DNA of 64,000 bases from Myxococcales bacterium (lineage in GTDB: Bacteria > Myxococcota > Myxococcia > Myxococcales > Anaeromyxobacteraceae): the NCBI GenBank assembly GCA_021806645.1, contig JAJZQX010000012.1, positions 1 to 64,000 on the forward strand. The letters are read 5' to 3'. How positions within the stretch are numbered: position 1 is the stretch's first letter; every line of letters begins with the position of its first letter. Below the pieces are notes generated by a model. It was not told where the DNA came from. It searched no databases and saw only the letters and a program-made list of their open reading frames with translations. This document shows positions 9,961-18,380 of this stretch, piece after piece. The translations under genes were made by a program, and so were the position numbers.

Positions 9961-11076
9961 TCAGAGCGATCCCAGCTCCAGGTACGGGCAGCGGTCGTCG
10001 AGCGCGGCGTGCGCGGCGGCCCCCTCCGGCCAGTGGGGTACGTAGAACCGGCTCCGCAGCAACCGGTGCGGCACCGAGGCGAGCAGCGGCAGGAGCGGGT
10101 CGCGCTGGTGCACGCCGATGGAGAGGAGCGCGCCCGGGCTGCGCGCCTGCATGGTGCGCCAGGCGGCGGAGAGGAGCGCGGCCAGCACCTCCGGCCGGTC
10201 GCCGGCCACGCAGAGCAGCGCCCCGAGCCGCAGGTCGAGCACGCCACCCGGGGGTGGCAGCCTCGGCCGCCCCGTGGTGGAGGCGAAGGCGTTGTAGAGC
10301 GGGCGGGCCAGCCCCAGCGGGCGCGAGTAGCCGGCCACCACCCATTGCCGGAATGGCCGCTGGTCCCAGAGGCCGAGCGTGCCGACCACCCGCCCGCCCT
10401 CTCGGGCCACCAGCACGTCGGCGGGGGAGAGGCCGCGCAGCCGCCCGCCGGGTGCCAGAAGGTCGGCGGCGTCTTGGACGGGGAAGAACTGGCGTCGCGG
10501 CCCTTCCGCCCGCCAGAGCGCGGCCAGCGGCTCCAGGCCGGCACCGTCGGCCGGCGCCACCTCCACGCCCCGCGCCGCGCCCGCCCGCCACGGGTCGCCG
10601 CGCGCCAGCCAGGTGAGGGTCTGGTAGGTGCCGTGCGGCGCGAAGAGGGGCAGGCCGTTCCGCCCGCCCTCCAGGGCGCGTCGCGCCGCGACGTTGTCCT
10701 CGATGATGGTGGCGAGGTGGAACTGGGCCGGCCGCCGGGCGTGCTCGCCGTGGGCCAGCGCGAAGCCTCGCGGGATGATCCCCTCGCCGCGGTGGCGAGG
10801 GTCGAGCCGCAGGCCGCTGAAGTAGCCGACCGTGGCGGCGGCCCCGTTGACGTAGACGTCGCGCCAGGTGGTGACCGCCACCAGGACGATGCGACCGCCC
10901 GGCTCGCGCGCCGAGGTGACCACCGGGTCTCGCCCCTCCACCTCGACGGCCGCGAAGAAGTCGGGCTCGTGCCAGAGGCCGAGCCGGATGGCGCCTCCGC
11001 TCGACAGCTCACGCAGCAGCGCTCGAAGGCCGGCGTCGTCGGCTGTCCCCGCGAAGAAGAGTTCGACCCCGCTCAT
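9961..11076 (-). CDS. GNAT-like protein, probably two GNAT folds
   Basis: 371 aa. The N-terminal half has GYFSGLRLDPRHRGEGI, a GNAT acetyl-CoA loop, and IIEDNVAARRALEGGRNGLP, the motif that usually ends the fold. A second half (VLVAREGGRVVGTLGLWDQR onward) looks like another, degenerate GNAT domain. It is the last gene of a minus-strand operon; its start lies 4 bp after the rSAM3 stop. It could transfer an acyl or acetyl group to the pathway product; the substrate is not deducible. Confidence 0.7.
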   Translation of the reverse strand: MSGVELFFAGTADDAGLRALLRELSSGGAIRLGLWHEPDFFAAVEVEGRDPVVTSAREPGGRIVLVAVTTWRDVYVNGAAATVGYFSGLRLDPRHRGEGIIPRGFALAHGEHARRPAQFHLATIIEDNVAARRALEGGRNGLPLFAPHGTYQTLTWLARGDPWRAGAARGVEVAPADGAGLEPLAALWRAEGPRRQFFPVQDAADLLAPGGRLRGLSPADVLVAREGGRVVGTLGLWDQRPFRQWVVAGYSRPLGLARPLYNAFASTTGRPRLPPPGGVLDLRLGALLCVAGDRPEVLAALLSAAWRTMQARSPGALLSIGVHQRDPLLPLLASVPHRLLRSRFYVPHWPEGAAAHAALDDRCPYLELGSL

Positions 11077-11080
11077 TCGT

Positions 11081-12451
11081 TCACGCCAGCGCCGGGGCGC
11101 CGGCCACCGGCAGGAGCGGCCCCCGGAAGGCCAGGTCGCCGAGCGGGTACTGCTCGCGCAGCGCCGCCTCCCGGCGCAGCAGCAGGTTGATGAAGAGGTA
11201 GGGGTGCAGCATCCGCCCCCGGGCCACGTTGGTGAGGTTGCCCATGCGGCGCAGGATGGAGCCGGGCGAGTAGAAGCGCTTGCGCAGCGCCACGCAGCGG
11301 CGGTCGATCTCCTCCGGCGGCACCGCGGTGCGGAAGGGGACCTGGCCGTAGCGGTAGCGCGGGTCGAGCCACCAGCGCGGGTAGAGCAGCCGCTCCTCCC
11401 GCGCCAGCCGGTCGTAGAGCGGCGTGCCCGGGAACGGCGTCAGGTGGTTGAAGGCCACCATGAAGATCCGCTCGCCGACCGCGAAGTCGAGCGCCTCCTC
11501 GAAGCTGTCCGCGGTGTCGTGGTCGTAGCCGAAGACGAAGGTGGCGTAGACCCGCAGCCCGTGGGCGTGCAGCCGGCGCACCACCTGGGCCGGCGGGAGC
11601 CGGTCGGCGTTGAAGGCCTTGTTCATGTCGGCCAGGTTGCGCGGATCCAGGCTCTCCAGGCCGATCAGCACCCCCTGGCAGCCGCTGCGCCGCATCAGGT
11701 CGAGCAACTCCTCGTCCTGGGCCATGGTGACCGTTGCCTGCCCGACCCAGCGGATGCCGAGCGGCACCAGCGCCCGGAACAGCTCCTTGGCCTCGCGCGG
11801 ATGGGCCACCACGTTGTCGTCCACGAAGAAGAAGAGCCGCCGCCGGTCGGGCATGCCGGCGATCTCGCGGACGATGGTCTCCACGCCGCGCCGGGTCTGG
11901 GTGGCGCCGAAGGCGCTCTGGATGGCGCAGAACTCGCAGTGGAAGGTGCAGCCGCGGCCGGCCTCCACCAGCGCCACCGGCAGGTAGCGCTTGCCGCGGA
12001 AGAGGCGGCGGTCGGGGAGGGTGCGGGAGATGTCCGGCCGCTGAGCGGCCCGGTACTCGCGCCGGAGCCGTCCGGCCCGGAAGTCGTCGAGCAGCCGAGG
12101 CCAGGTCTCCTCGGCCTCGCCCACCACCACCGCCTCGGCGTAGCTGGCCACCTCCTCGGGCTGCAAGGTCGCGTGGAAGCCGCCCATCACCACGGGCACG
12201 CCGCGCCGCCGGTACTCGCTGGCGATCTGGTAGGCGCGCCGCGCCGTGTAGGTCTCGACGCTCAGGGCCACCAGATCGGTGGGGGCGTCGTAGGGGATGG
12301 CCTCCATCCGGTCGTCCCAGAAGGTCAGCTCCACGTCCGGCGGCGTCAGCCCGGCCAGGTGGGCGGCCGGCAGCGGCTCCATCTGCCAGCTGCGGATGTA
12401 GCGCCGCCCCGGGATCCGGCCGATGCAGGGGTGGATCAGGGTCAGCCGCAC
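11081..12451 (-). CDS. Radical SAM protein with B12-binding-like N-terminus (rSAM3)
   Basis: 456 aa starting with GTG 12451, which overlaps the end of the GH3-like gene by 10 bp. The N-terminal domain shows WDDRMEAIPYDAPTDLVAL and VVMGGFHATLQPEEV; D-R replaces the DxH of classical cobalamin binders. The cluster cysteines are C168, C172 and C175 (GCTFHCEFC). FFFVDDNVVAHP, LIGLESLDP, FVFGYDHDT and FPGTPLYDRL follow, then a C-terminal block RKRFYSPGSILRRMGN. It belongs to the same subgroup as rSAM4 and rSAM5. The tight overlap puts it in one pathway with the adenylating enzyme upstream and the GNAT downstream. Confidence 0.85.
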   Translation of the reverse strand: MRLTLIHPCIGRIPGRRYIRSWQMEPLPAAHLAGLTPPDVELTFWDDRMEAIPYDAPTDLVALSVETYTARRAYQIASEYRRRGVPVVMGGFHATLQPEEVASYAEAVVVGEAEETWPRLLDDFRAGRLRREYRAAQRPDISRTLPDRRLFRGKRYLPVALVEAGRGCTFHCEFCAIQSAFGATQTRRGVETIVREIAGMPDRRRLFFFVDDNVVAHPREAKELFRALVPLGIRWVGQATVTMAQDEELLDLMRRSGCQGVLIGLESLDPRNLADMNKAFNADRLPPAQVVRRLHAHGLRVYATFVFGYDHDTADSFEEALDFAVGERIFMVAFNHLTPFPGTPLYDRLAREERLLYPRWWLDPRYRYGQVPFRTAVPPEEIDRRCVALRKRFYSPGSILRRMGNLTNVARGRMLHPYLFINLLLRREAALREQYPLGDLAFRGPLLPVAGAPALA

Positions 12452-14076
12452 GCGTCCCCTCTCGCCGCCGGCAGCGCCAAGACCGGCTCGACCTTCACCT
12501 GCCCGTCGGCCCCGGCCGGGCGGCCCACCAGCCGATGGTACTCCGCGAGCGCGTCGGCCCGCACCTCGGCACGCGCCGGACCGAGCTGCCCGAGCTCTCG
12601 CGCCAGCCGGTAGTGGTGCAGGCGCCGCAGCAGCTCCTCGGCGCGTCCGGCCACCGCCTCGGCCGCCTCGCCGCGCTCCCCGGGCGCGGCCAGCAGCCGG
12701 TAGCAGGGGCGGCCGCCGTTGGCCGGGATGGCCAGCAGCGTCACCGGCAGGGCCAGCCCCTCGGCGCGAAGCTGGTCCAGCACCTGCTGCGCCAGGGCCG
12801 CGTCCACCTTCTCGCCCACCAGGTCTACGCCGCCGAGCCGCCCGAGGAACTCCACGCAGGGGGCGCTCCGCAGGAAGCCGGTGACGCGCACCCGGTCCGG
12901 GAGCAGGTAGCGGAGCAGGCCATGGGCGCCGCTCACCACCGGTTGCAGCTCCTGCCCGGCCTCGAGCCGCCAGGGCGGCAGCACCGCGCCGGTGGCCAGG
13001 CAGCGGAACTCCAGCGCGTGGCTGGTGAGGGCGAGCGGGTGCTGGCCGGCGAAGGGGACGGAGACCACCCCCTCGGTGGCCCAGAGCCCCTTGGGCTGGA
13101 AGGCGGCATGCGGGAAGAGGTCCCGCAGCGACTCGGCATAGGGGCGGGACGAGGAGGAGTCCCACGCGCTCAGCAGCGCCAGCCTCGGCCAGAGCGCGCG
13201 GGTGAGGGTCGGACCGGGCTCGCCGCTCGCCTCGAGGAGCCGGCGCGCCGCCGCCGGGTTGCGCGGCGCCGCCCAGGGAACGGTGAGAGCGCCCGCCTCC
13301 CAGCGGCCCGCCGCCAGCACCGCCGCCACCTGCTCCCGCCGCGCCGCCAGCGCCTCGACCAGCCGCAGGAGGAAGGTCGGGCTCCAGACCGAGGCCAGCG
13401 CCAGGTCGGTGCGCGCCGCCAGGTGGACCAGGGTGGCCGCCAGCGCCGCGCTGGAGCTGGGCAGGCGGGCGATGGCGCCAGGCACCGCCATGAGCCGCCC
13501 CAGCACCAGCCGGGCCAGCGGCGAGAGCAGGGCGAGGTCGTCGTTCCCCTGGCCGGCGGCGCGCAGGTCGTCGGGCAGCCAGGAGAGCGACCAGTAGTGC
13601 GATCCGCCCAGGATCCCCGGATGGTCGTCGGCGGCGCTCGCCATCCAGGCGGAGGCCGCCTCGCTCAGCTCGGCGCGGAAGGCGGGCGGGTAGGGGATCC
13701 AGCGGCGCGGCGCAGTGGAGCCGCTGGTCGGCTCGAAGCGGAGCGGACCGGTCGGGCCGGTCGGCGCGGCCCGGAGCGCCTCCACCCAGCCGGCGTGATC
13801 CTCCCAGGTGGTGAGCGGCAGCTTCCTCCCCACCTCCTCCCAGGAAGCGCTCGGGTCGATCCGCGCGGCCGCCAGGGGGTTCAGGGCCAGCGCCGAGGGG
13901 AGCAGCCGGGCCAGGCGGCGGCGCTGCGCCCGCTCGACGTCGTCGAGGGCGCGCCGGAAGCGGCGCCAGGCCGGGCGCTGGCTGGCGACGGCGATGCGTG
14001 CGAACAGGCCCTGCAAGGGCTCCCCCTCGTTCCGCCCGGCACGGGTCGCCTCCTGAACTCCGGGTCGAGCTATCAT
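12442..14076 (-). CDS. GH3-family acyl-adenylating enzyme
   Basis: 544 aa, resembling the GH3 auxin-responsive promoter family of the ANL superfamily. Such enzymes activate a carboxylate with ATP and join it to an amine, usually an amino acid. Visible motifs are the P-loop-like TSGSTAPRRWIPY (~117-129) and ATEG (333-336), the GATEG-type nucleotide motif. LTTWEDHAGW near residue 90 and the C-terminal YHRLVGRPAGADGQVKVEP also fit. Start at ATG 14076. It heads a minus-strand operon with rSAM3 and a GNAT, and its start lies only 45 bp from the divergent operon, so the promoters must overlap. Bacterial GH3 proteins are rarely characterised, and the substrate is unknown. Confidence 0.8.
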   Translation of the reverse strand: MIARPGVQEATRAGRNEGEPLQGLFARIAVASQRPAWRRFRRALDDVERAQRRRLARLLPSALALNPLAAARIDPSASWEEVGRKLPLTTWEDHAGWVEALRAAPTGPTGPLRFEPTSGSTAPRRWIPYPPAFRAELSEAASAWMASAADDHPGILGGSHYWSLSWLPDDLRAAGQGNDDLALLSPLARLVLGRLMAVPGAIARLPSSSAALAATLVHLAARTDLALASVWSPTFLLRLVEALAARREQVAAVLAAGRWEAGALTVPWAAPRNPAAARRLLEASGEPGPTLTRALWPRLALLSAWDSSSSRPYAESLRDLFPHAAFQPKGLWATEGVVSVPFAGQHPLALTSHALEFRCLATGAVLPPWRLEAGQELQPVVSGAHGLLRYLLPDRVRVTGFLRSAPCVEFLGRLGGVDLVGEKVDAALAQQVLDQLRAEGLALPVTLLAIPANGGRPCYRLLAAPGERGEAAEAVAGRAEELLRRLHHYRLARELGQLGPARAEVRADALAEYHRLVGRPAGADGQVKVEPVLALPAARGDACG

Positions 14077-14121
14077 GCCCTCGGTCTCGAGTCGGCGGTG
14101 AGGACTCTACGGGGGTGGGCG

Positions 14122-14871
14122 ATGCCCCAGGTCGTCTTCAGGACGGTGGCGGCCCAGGCCCTCGGCGAGGAGGAGGCGCGCCGCATGTTCGCGCTCTTCG
14201 AGCGCCACTACGTCGACGTCTCCTTCGAGCGCTTCCTCGCCGACCTGCGAGAGAAGACGCACGTGCTCCTCTTCTTCGCGCCCGAACCCGGGCAGCCGCG
14301 CCGCTGGCCGGGGCGGGTGGTCGGCTTCAGCACCGCGCTCCGCACGGCGCTGCCGGCCATCCCGGGCGCCACGTTCCTCTTCTCCGGCGACACGGTGGTG
14401 GACTCGGCCTGGCAGGGCGCGGGGCTGCTGCAGCGGGCCTTCTTCCTCCTCATGCTCCGTACCCGGCTGCGCCACCCGCTGCGGCCGGTCTACTGGATGC
14501 TCATCAGCAAGGGCTACAAGACCTACCTGCTCCTGACGCACCACTTCCCGCGCGGCTTCCCGCGCCACGACGCCCCGACGCCACCGGAGCTGCAGCGGGC
14601 CATGGAGGCCTACTACACGGCCCGCTACGCCGGCGCCTACGATCCGCGGAGCGGCCTCATCGACTTCGGCGAGAGCCATGGGGCGGTGCGCGGCCGGCTG
14701 GCCGAGCCGACACCGCAGGCACTCGCCGACCCGGGGGTCGCCTTCTTCCTCGCGCGCAATCCGGCCTGGCGCGAGGGTAGGGAGCTGGCCTGCATCGCCG
14801 AGATCCGCTGGCGCGACTTTGCCCGCCACGCGCTGGCCGCGACGGCCGGGGGCCGGCGCCGCGGCCGGTGA
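14122..14871 (+). CDS. GNAT-like hypothetical protein
   Basis: 249 aa from ATG 14122, first gene of the plus-strand operon. The stretch VVGFSTALRT, then LFSGDTVVDSAWQGAGLLQR, looks like the strand-loop-helix of an acetyltransferase fold. FFLLMLRTRLRHPLRPVYWM and ISKGYKTYLLLTHHF follow. No membrane anchor. It ends 9 bp before the RND gene. I infer an acyltransferase role from the fold only. Confidence 0.6.
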   Translation: MPQVVFRTVAAQALGEEEARRMFALFERHYVDVSFERFLADLREKTHVLLFFAPEPGQPRRWPGRVVGFSTALRTALPAIPGATFLFSGDTVVDSAWQGAGLLQRAFFLLMLRTRLRHPLRPVYWMLISKGYKTYLLLTHHFPRGFPRHDAPTPPELQRAMEAYYTARYAGAYDPRSGLIDFGESHGAVRGRLAEPTPQALADPGVAFFLARNPAWREGRELACIAEIRWRDFARHALAATAGGRRRGR

Positions 14872-14880
14872 GGAGCGGTC

Positions 14881-17079
14881 GTGCGCCTCAAGTCCACCAT
14901 CCTCGGCCGCCGCCTGCTCCGCCCGCTCTCCTGGGGGCTGCACCGGCTGCACCGGGCGGCGCTGCGACGGCCGCGGCTGACGCTGGCCCTGGCCGCTGGC
15001 CTGGTGCTGGGGCTGGCGACGCAGGCGCCGCGCACCCAGGTTCACCTCTCCATCCGCGAGATGGCCGACGCCGGCCTGCCTTCCAGCCGCTGGCAGGCGG
15101 CGATGGAGCGGGACTTCGGGGCGGGCCACGGGGTGGTGCTGTTCTTCACGCCGCGGGCAGCGTCCTTCACCGCCGCCGAGCTGGGGGCAATCCGGTCCTG
15201 GGTGGCGCTGGAGCGGGGGCGCAACGGCGAGCTGGTGCGGGTCGCGTCTCCCTTCGACGCCCTGCGGAGCGAACGGATCGACGGCCGGCTGCGGTTGGTG
15301 CCCATCATGCCGTTGGCCACGCCGGAGGCGCTGCGCGCCGTGGCGGCCAGCCCCTGGGGCGGCCTCCTCACCGACCGCCAGGGGCGAGACGTGGCCGTGG
15401 AGCTGGTCTTCCGCGACACCCCGGGCGGCTCCCGCTTCGGTCGCTTCGATCCGCGCCCCATCGGCGCGCTGGAGCGGCGTTGCCGCGAGGAGCTGCTGGC
15501 GGCCCAGCCCGGCGTGCAGTTGCTGGTCTCCGGCAACGCCGCCTTCGATCACTTCGCCCAGCTCGGCATGGAGCGGTTCCAGCTGCTCAACGTGGCGGTG
15601 ACGTTGCTCCTGCTGGTGCTGCTGCGGCTACTGCTCGGCACCTGGCGGGCCGGCCTGCTGCTGGTGCTGGTGGTGGGCTGGACCGGAGCAGCCGTCTACG
15701 GTGGCATGGCGGCCAGCGGCGTGCCGCTCGACCTGCTCTCGGTCGGTCTCTTCCTCATGCTCTCGGTTGCGGCGGTGGAGGACTTCGTCTTCGTCTCCTG
15801 GGAGCAGCTGGCCCGCGGGGCCTCCTGGCGCCAGGCCTTCCGCCGGCTCCTCCTCCCCGGCTTCCTCACCTCGGTGACCACCGTGGTCGGCTTCGCCAGC
15901 CTCTGTGTCTCGGAGCTGGCCGTGGTGCGCCGCTTCGGGCTCTGGGGCGGCCTGGGGGCGGGGCTGGAGTGGGTCGCCACCTTCCTGGTGCTGCCGGCGC
16001 TGCTCCAGCTCGTGCCGAAGCTGCGCACCTGGACCGCGCCGGCGCGGGCGCGGTGGACGCGGCTGCCGGCCCGGTTCCTCTCCCCGTGGATGCCGCGGCG
16101 GGCCGCCTGGGTGCTCCTGCTCCTCCTCGGCGCCGGTGGGCTGGCCGCCCGCGATCTCGAGTACGCCGACACGCCGGTGGCCATGTTCGACGCCGGCCAT
16201 CCCTTCCGGCAGGCGCTCGCCTACTCGGCGCGCACCCGCGGGTGGATCGGGCAGCTCCACGTGGTCTTCCCAGAGGACGCCTCCATGGCCGAGGTGGCGG
16301 TGGCGGCGGCCGGCCTGCGCGCCCAGCCCGGGGTGGCCAAGGTGCTCGACCCGGCCACGGTGCTGGCCGACCTGACCGGCGGCGATCCGCTGGCCCTCTT
16401 CGAGCTGGCGGCCGAGCGCGAGAAGCTGGCGGCCGGGAGCGGCGCGCTGCAGGCGCCGGATGGGCGGCTGCGCGCCAGCGTGCTGATCGACGACGTCAGC
16501 CTGCCGGTGCTGGCTCGCCTGCGCGAGTGGATCGTCGCCCGCTGGCCGGACGGGGAGGGCTACCCGGCGGGCGAGCTGATCTCCTACGCCGACGTCGGCG
16601 ACCTCGTGCCGCGCACCCTGATGCAGAGCCTGCTCACCTGCCTGGCCCTGGTGGCGCTGGTGATCGTCCTCGTCTACCGGGGGCTGGGGCTGGGCTGGGG
16701 GACTCGGGCGGCGCTGGCCTCGGCCTGGGGGCCGGCGGTGACGTTGCTGGCCATGTGGGCCCTGCGACTACCGGTCAACCTGCTGAGCGTGGCCTTCGCC
16801 AGCGTGCTGGTGGGACTCACCGGGGACAACGCGGTGCAGTACGCGTGCGCCGGGGCCGGGGCCCGGGAGGGGATGGAGCGGCGCGGCGGGGCCTCCGTCC
16901 TGGTGGCGGTGGTGATGGCGCTCTCGGCGCTGGTCTTCCTCGGCTCCGTCTTCGTGCCTCCGCGCCGGCTGGGGCTCTTGCTGGCCGGCGGGCTGCTGGC
17001 GGCGCTGGTGGGCGACGTCTGGATCTTCGGGGCGCTGCTGGGGCGCGCGCCGCGGCGGGCCGGGGAGGCGAGGCGATGA
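14881..17079 (+). CDS. RND/MMPL-family exporter
   Basis: 732 aa, GTG start. Two similar halves, each with one helix, a periplasmic domain and a bundle of helices. The first half has a helix at ~30-47, then ~200 soluble residues, then TLLLLVLLRLLLG and further helices. The second half repeats this from WVLLLLLGAGGLAARDLEYAD, ending with LVALVIVLVYRG and VLVAVVMALSALVFLGS. Single-gene MMPL/HpnN-type RND proteins move lipids or hydrophobic products across the inner membrane using the proton gradient. Its place between a GNAT-like gene and two radical-SAM genes points to export of the pathway product. The stop overlaps the rSAM4 start (ATGA). Confidence 0.85.
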   Translation: MRLKSTILGRRLLRPLSWGLHRLHRAALRRPRLTLALAAGLVLGLATQAPRTQVHLSIREMADAGLPSSRWQAAMERDFGAGHGVVLFFTPRAASFTAAELGAIRSWVALERGRNGELVRVASPFDALRSERIDGRLRLVPIMPLATPEALRAVAASPWGGLLTDRQGRDVAVELVFRDTPGGSRFGRFDPRPIGALERRCREELLAAQPGVQLLVSGNAAFDHFAQLGMERFQLLNVAVTLLLLVLLRLLLGTWRAGLLLVLVVGWTGAAVYGGMAASGVPLDLLSVGLFLMLSVAAVEDFVFVSWEQLARGASWRQAFRRLLLPGFLTSVTTVVGFASLCVSELAVVRRFGLWGGLGAGLEWVATFLVLPALLQLVPKLRTWTAPARARWTRLPARFLSPWMPRRAAWVLLLLLGAGGLAARDLEYADTPVAMFDAGHPFRQALAYSARTRGWIGQLHVVFPEDASMAEVAVAAAGLRAQPGVAKVLDPATVLADLTGGDPLALFELAAEREKLAAGSGALQAPDGRLRASVLIDDVSLPVLARLREWIVARWPDGEGYPAGELISYADVGDLVPRTLMQSLLTCLALVALVIVLVYRGLGLGWGTRAALASAWGPAVTLLAMWALRLPVNLLSVAFASVLVGLTGDNAVQYACAGAGAREGMERRGGASVLVAVVMALSALVFLGSVFVPPRRLGLLLAGGLLAALVGDVWIFGALLGRAPRRAGEARR

Positions 17080-18380
17080 GGATCGTCCTGGTCCAGCCCA
17101 ACGCCGGGGCCATCCGCGCCGCCGACGCCATGACGCCGCTGGCGCTCGGTGTCCTCTCCGCGCAGACGCCGGCGGGCCACCAGGTGACGCTGGTGGACGA
17201 GCGGGTGGAGCCGGTGCCGGCGAGGCTGGAGGCCGACCTGGTCGGCATCACCACCCAGACCTACACCGCCCGGCGCGCCTACCAGCTGGCGGACGGCTTC
17301 CGGCGGCGTGGCCTCCGGGTGGTGATGGGCGGCCACCACGCCAGCCTGCTCCCGGACGAGGCGGCGGCCCACGCCGACGCCGTGGTGATCGGCGACGCCG
17401 AGGGGGTCTGGCCTCGGGTGGTCTCCGACGCCGGCGCCGGCAGGCTCCGGCCCCGCTACCAGGCGGCCACGCCGCCGGCGTTGCAGGGTGTGCGGATCGA
17501 CCGGTCGCTCTTCGAGGGCAAGGGCTACCTTCGCTGGCCGCTGGTCCAGTTCGGGCGCGGCTGCCGCCACGCCTGCGACTTCTGCTCCATCCACGCCCTC
17601 CACGGCAGCGGCTACCGCCACCGGCCGGTGGACGAGACGGTGGCCGAGCTGGCGGCGCTGCCGGGGCGGTCCGCCTTCTTCGTGGACGACAATCTCTTCG
17701 CCGACCCAGTGGCGGCTCTGGCCCTGCTCGCCGCGCTGCCCGCCGCTGGCAAGCGCTGGGGGGCGCAGCTCTCCATCGACGCCCTGGCCGACGAGTCCAC
17801 CGTGGACCTGCTGGCCGCCGCCGGATGCGGCGCGGTGCTGCTCGGCCTGGAGTCGTTCGATCCGGAGAGCCTCCGGGAGATGCACAAGTCCTGGAACCGG
17901 ACCGGACCATCTTACGGCCAGTGCATCGCCCGGCTGCGGGCGCGCGGCATCATGGTCTACGGCACCTTCGTGTTCGGCTACGACCACGACGGGCCGGAGG
18001 CGATCGAGGAGGCGCTGGCCTTCGCCCTGGCGCAGCGGCTCTTCGTGGCCAACTTCAACCCGCTCACGCCCACGCCCGGCACGCCGCTATACCAGCGGCT
18101 CCGGGCCGAGGGCCGGCTGCTCGGCGATCCCTGGTGGCTCGACCCGGGCTTCCGCTACGGCTCGGCCCAGTTCGTGCCGGCCCGCATGACCGCGGTCCAG
18201 CTGGCCGAGGGGGTCTACCGTGCGCGCCGCCGCTTCTACGGCTGGCGCTCCATCGCCTGGCGCGCGCTGGACCGCCAGGCCAACACCCGGTCGCTCGGCA
18301 GCACCGCCCTCTACCTGGGGGCCAACCTGGTCTCGCGCCGGGAGATCCGCCGCAAGCAGGGGCGGACGCTGGGAGGCTGA
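17076..18380 (+). CDS. Radical SAM protein with B12-binding-like N-terminus (rSAM4)
   Basis: 434 aa, ATG 17076 overlapping the RND stop. The N-terminal domain has VDERVEPVPARLEADLVGI and VVMGGHHASLLPDEA. The cluster cysteines are C163, C167 and C170 (GCRHACDFC). FFVDDNLFADP, LLGLESFDPESL, FVFGYDHDGP and TPGTPLYQRL are shared with rSAM3 and rSAM5. The tail ends with WRSIAWRALDRQANTRS and REIRRKQGRTLGG; the last motif recurs at the end of rSAM5. Translational coupling to the transporter and to rSAM5 argues for one pathway. Confidence 0.85.
   Translation: MRIVLVQPNAGAIRAADAMTPLALGVLSAQTPAGHQVTLVDERVEPVPARLEADLVGITTQTYTARRAYQLADGFRRRGLRVVMGGHHASLLPDEAAAHADAVVIGDAEGVWPRVVSDAGAGRLRPRYQAATPPALQGVRIDRSLFEGKGYLRWPLVQFGRGCRHACDFCSIHALHGSGYRHRPVDETVAELAALPGRSAFFVDDNLFADPVAALALLAALPAAGKRWGAQLSIDALADESTVDLLAAAGCGAVLLGLESFDPESLREMHKSWNRTGPSYGQCIARLRARGIMVYGTFVFGYDHDGPEAIEEALAFALAQRLFVANFNPLTPTPGTPLYQRLRAEGRLLGDPWWLDPGFRYGSAQFVPARMTAVQLAEGVYRARRRFYGWRSIAWRALDRQANTRSLGSTALYLGANLVSRREIRRKQGRTLGG

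Noticed and set aside
12452-13165. In-frame upstream extension of rSAM3
   Set aside because: It lies wholly over the GH3-like gene and is Ala/Arg/Pro-rich; conserved sequence starts at GTG 12451.
11734-14122. Long upstream extension of the GNAT-like gene's frame
   Set aside because: The stretch is antisense to rSAM3 and GH3; recognisable protein begins only at ATG 14122.
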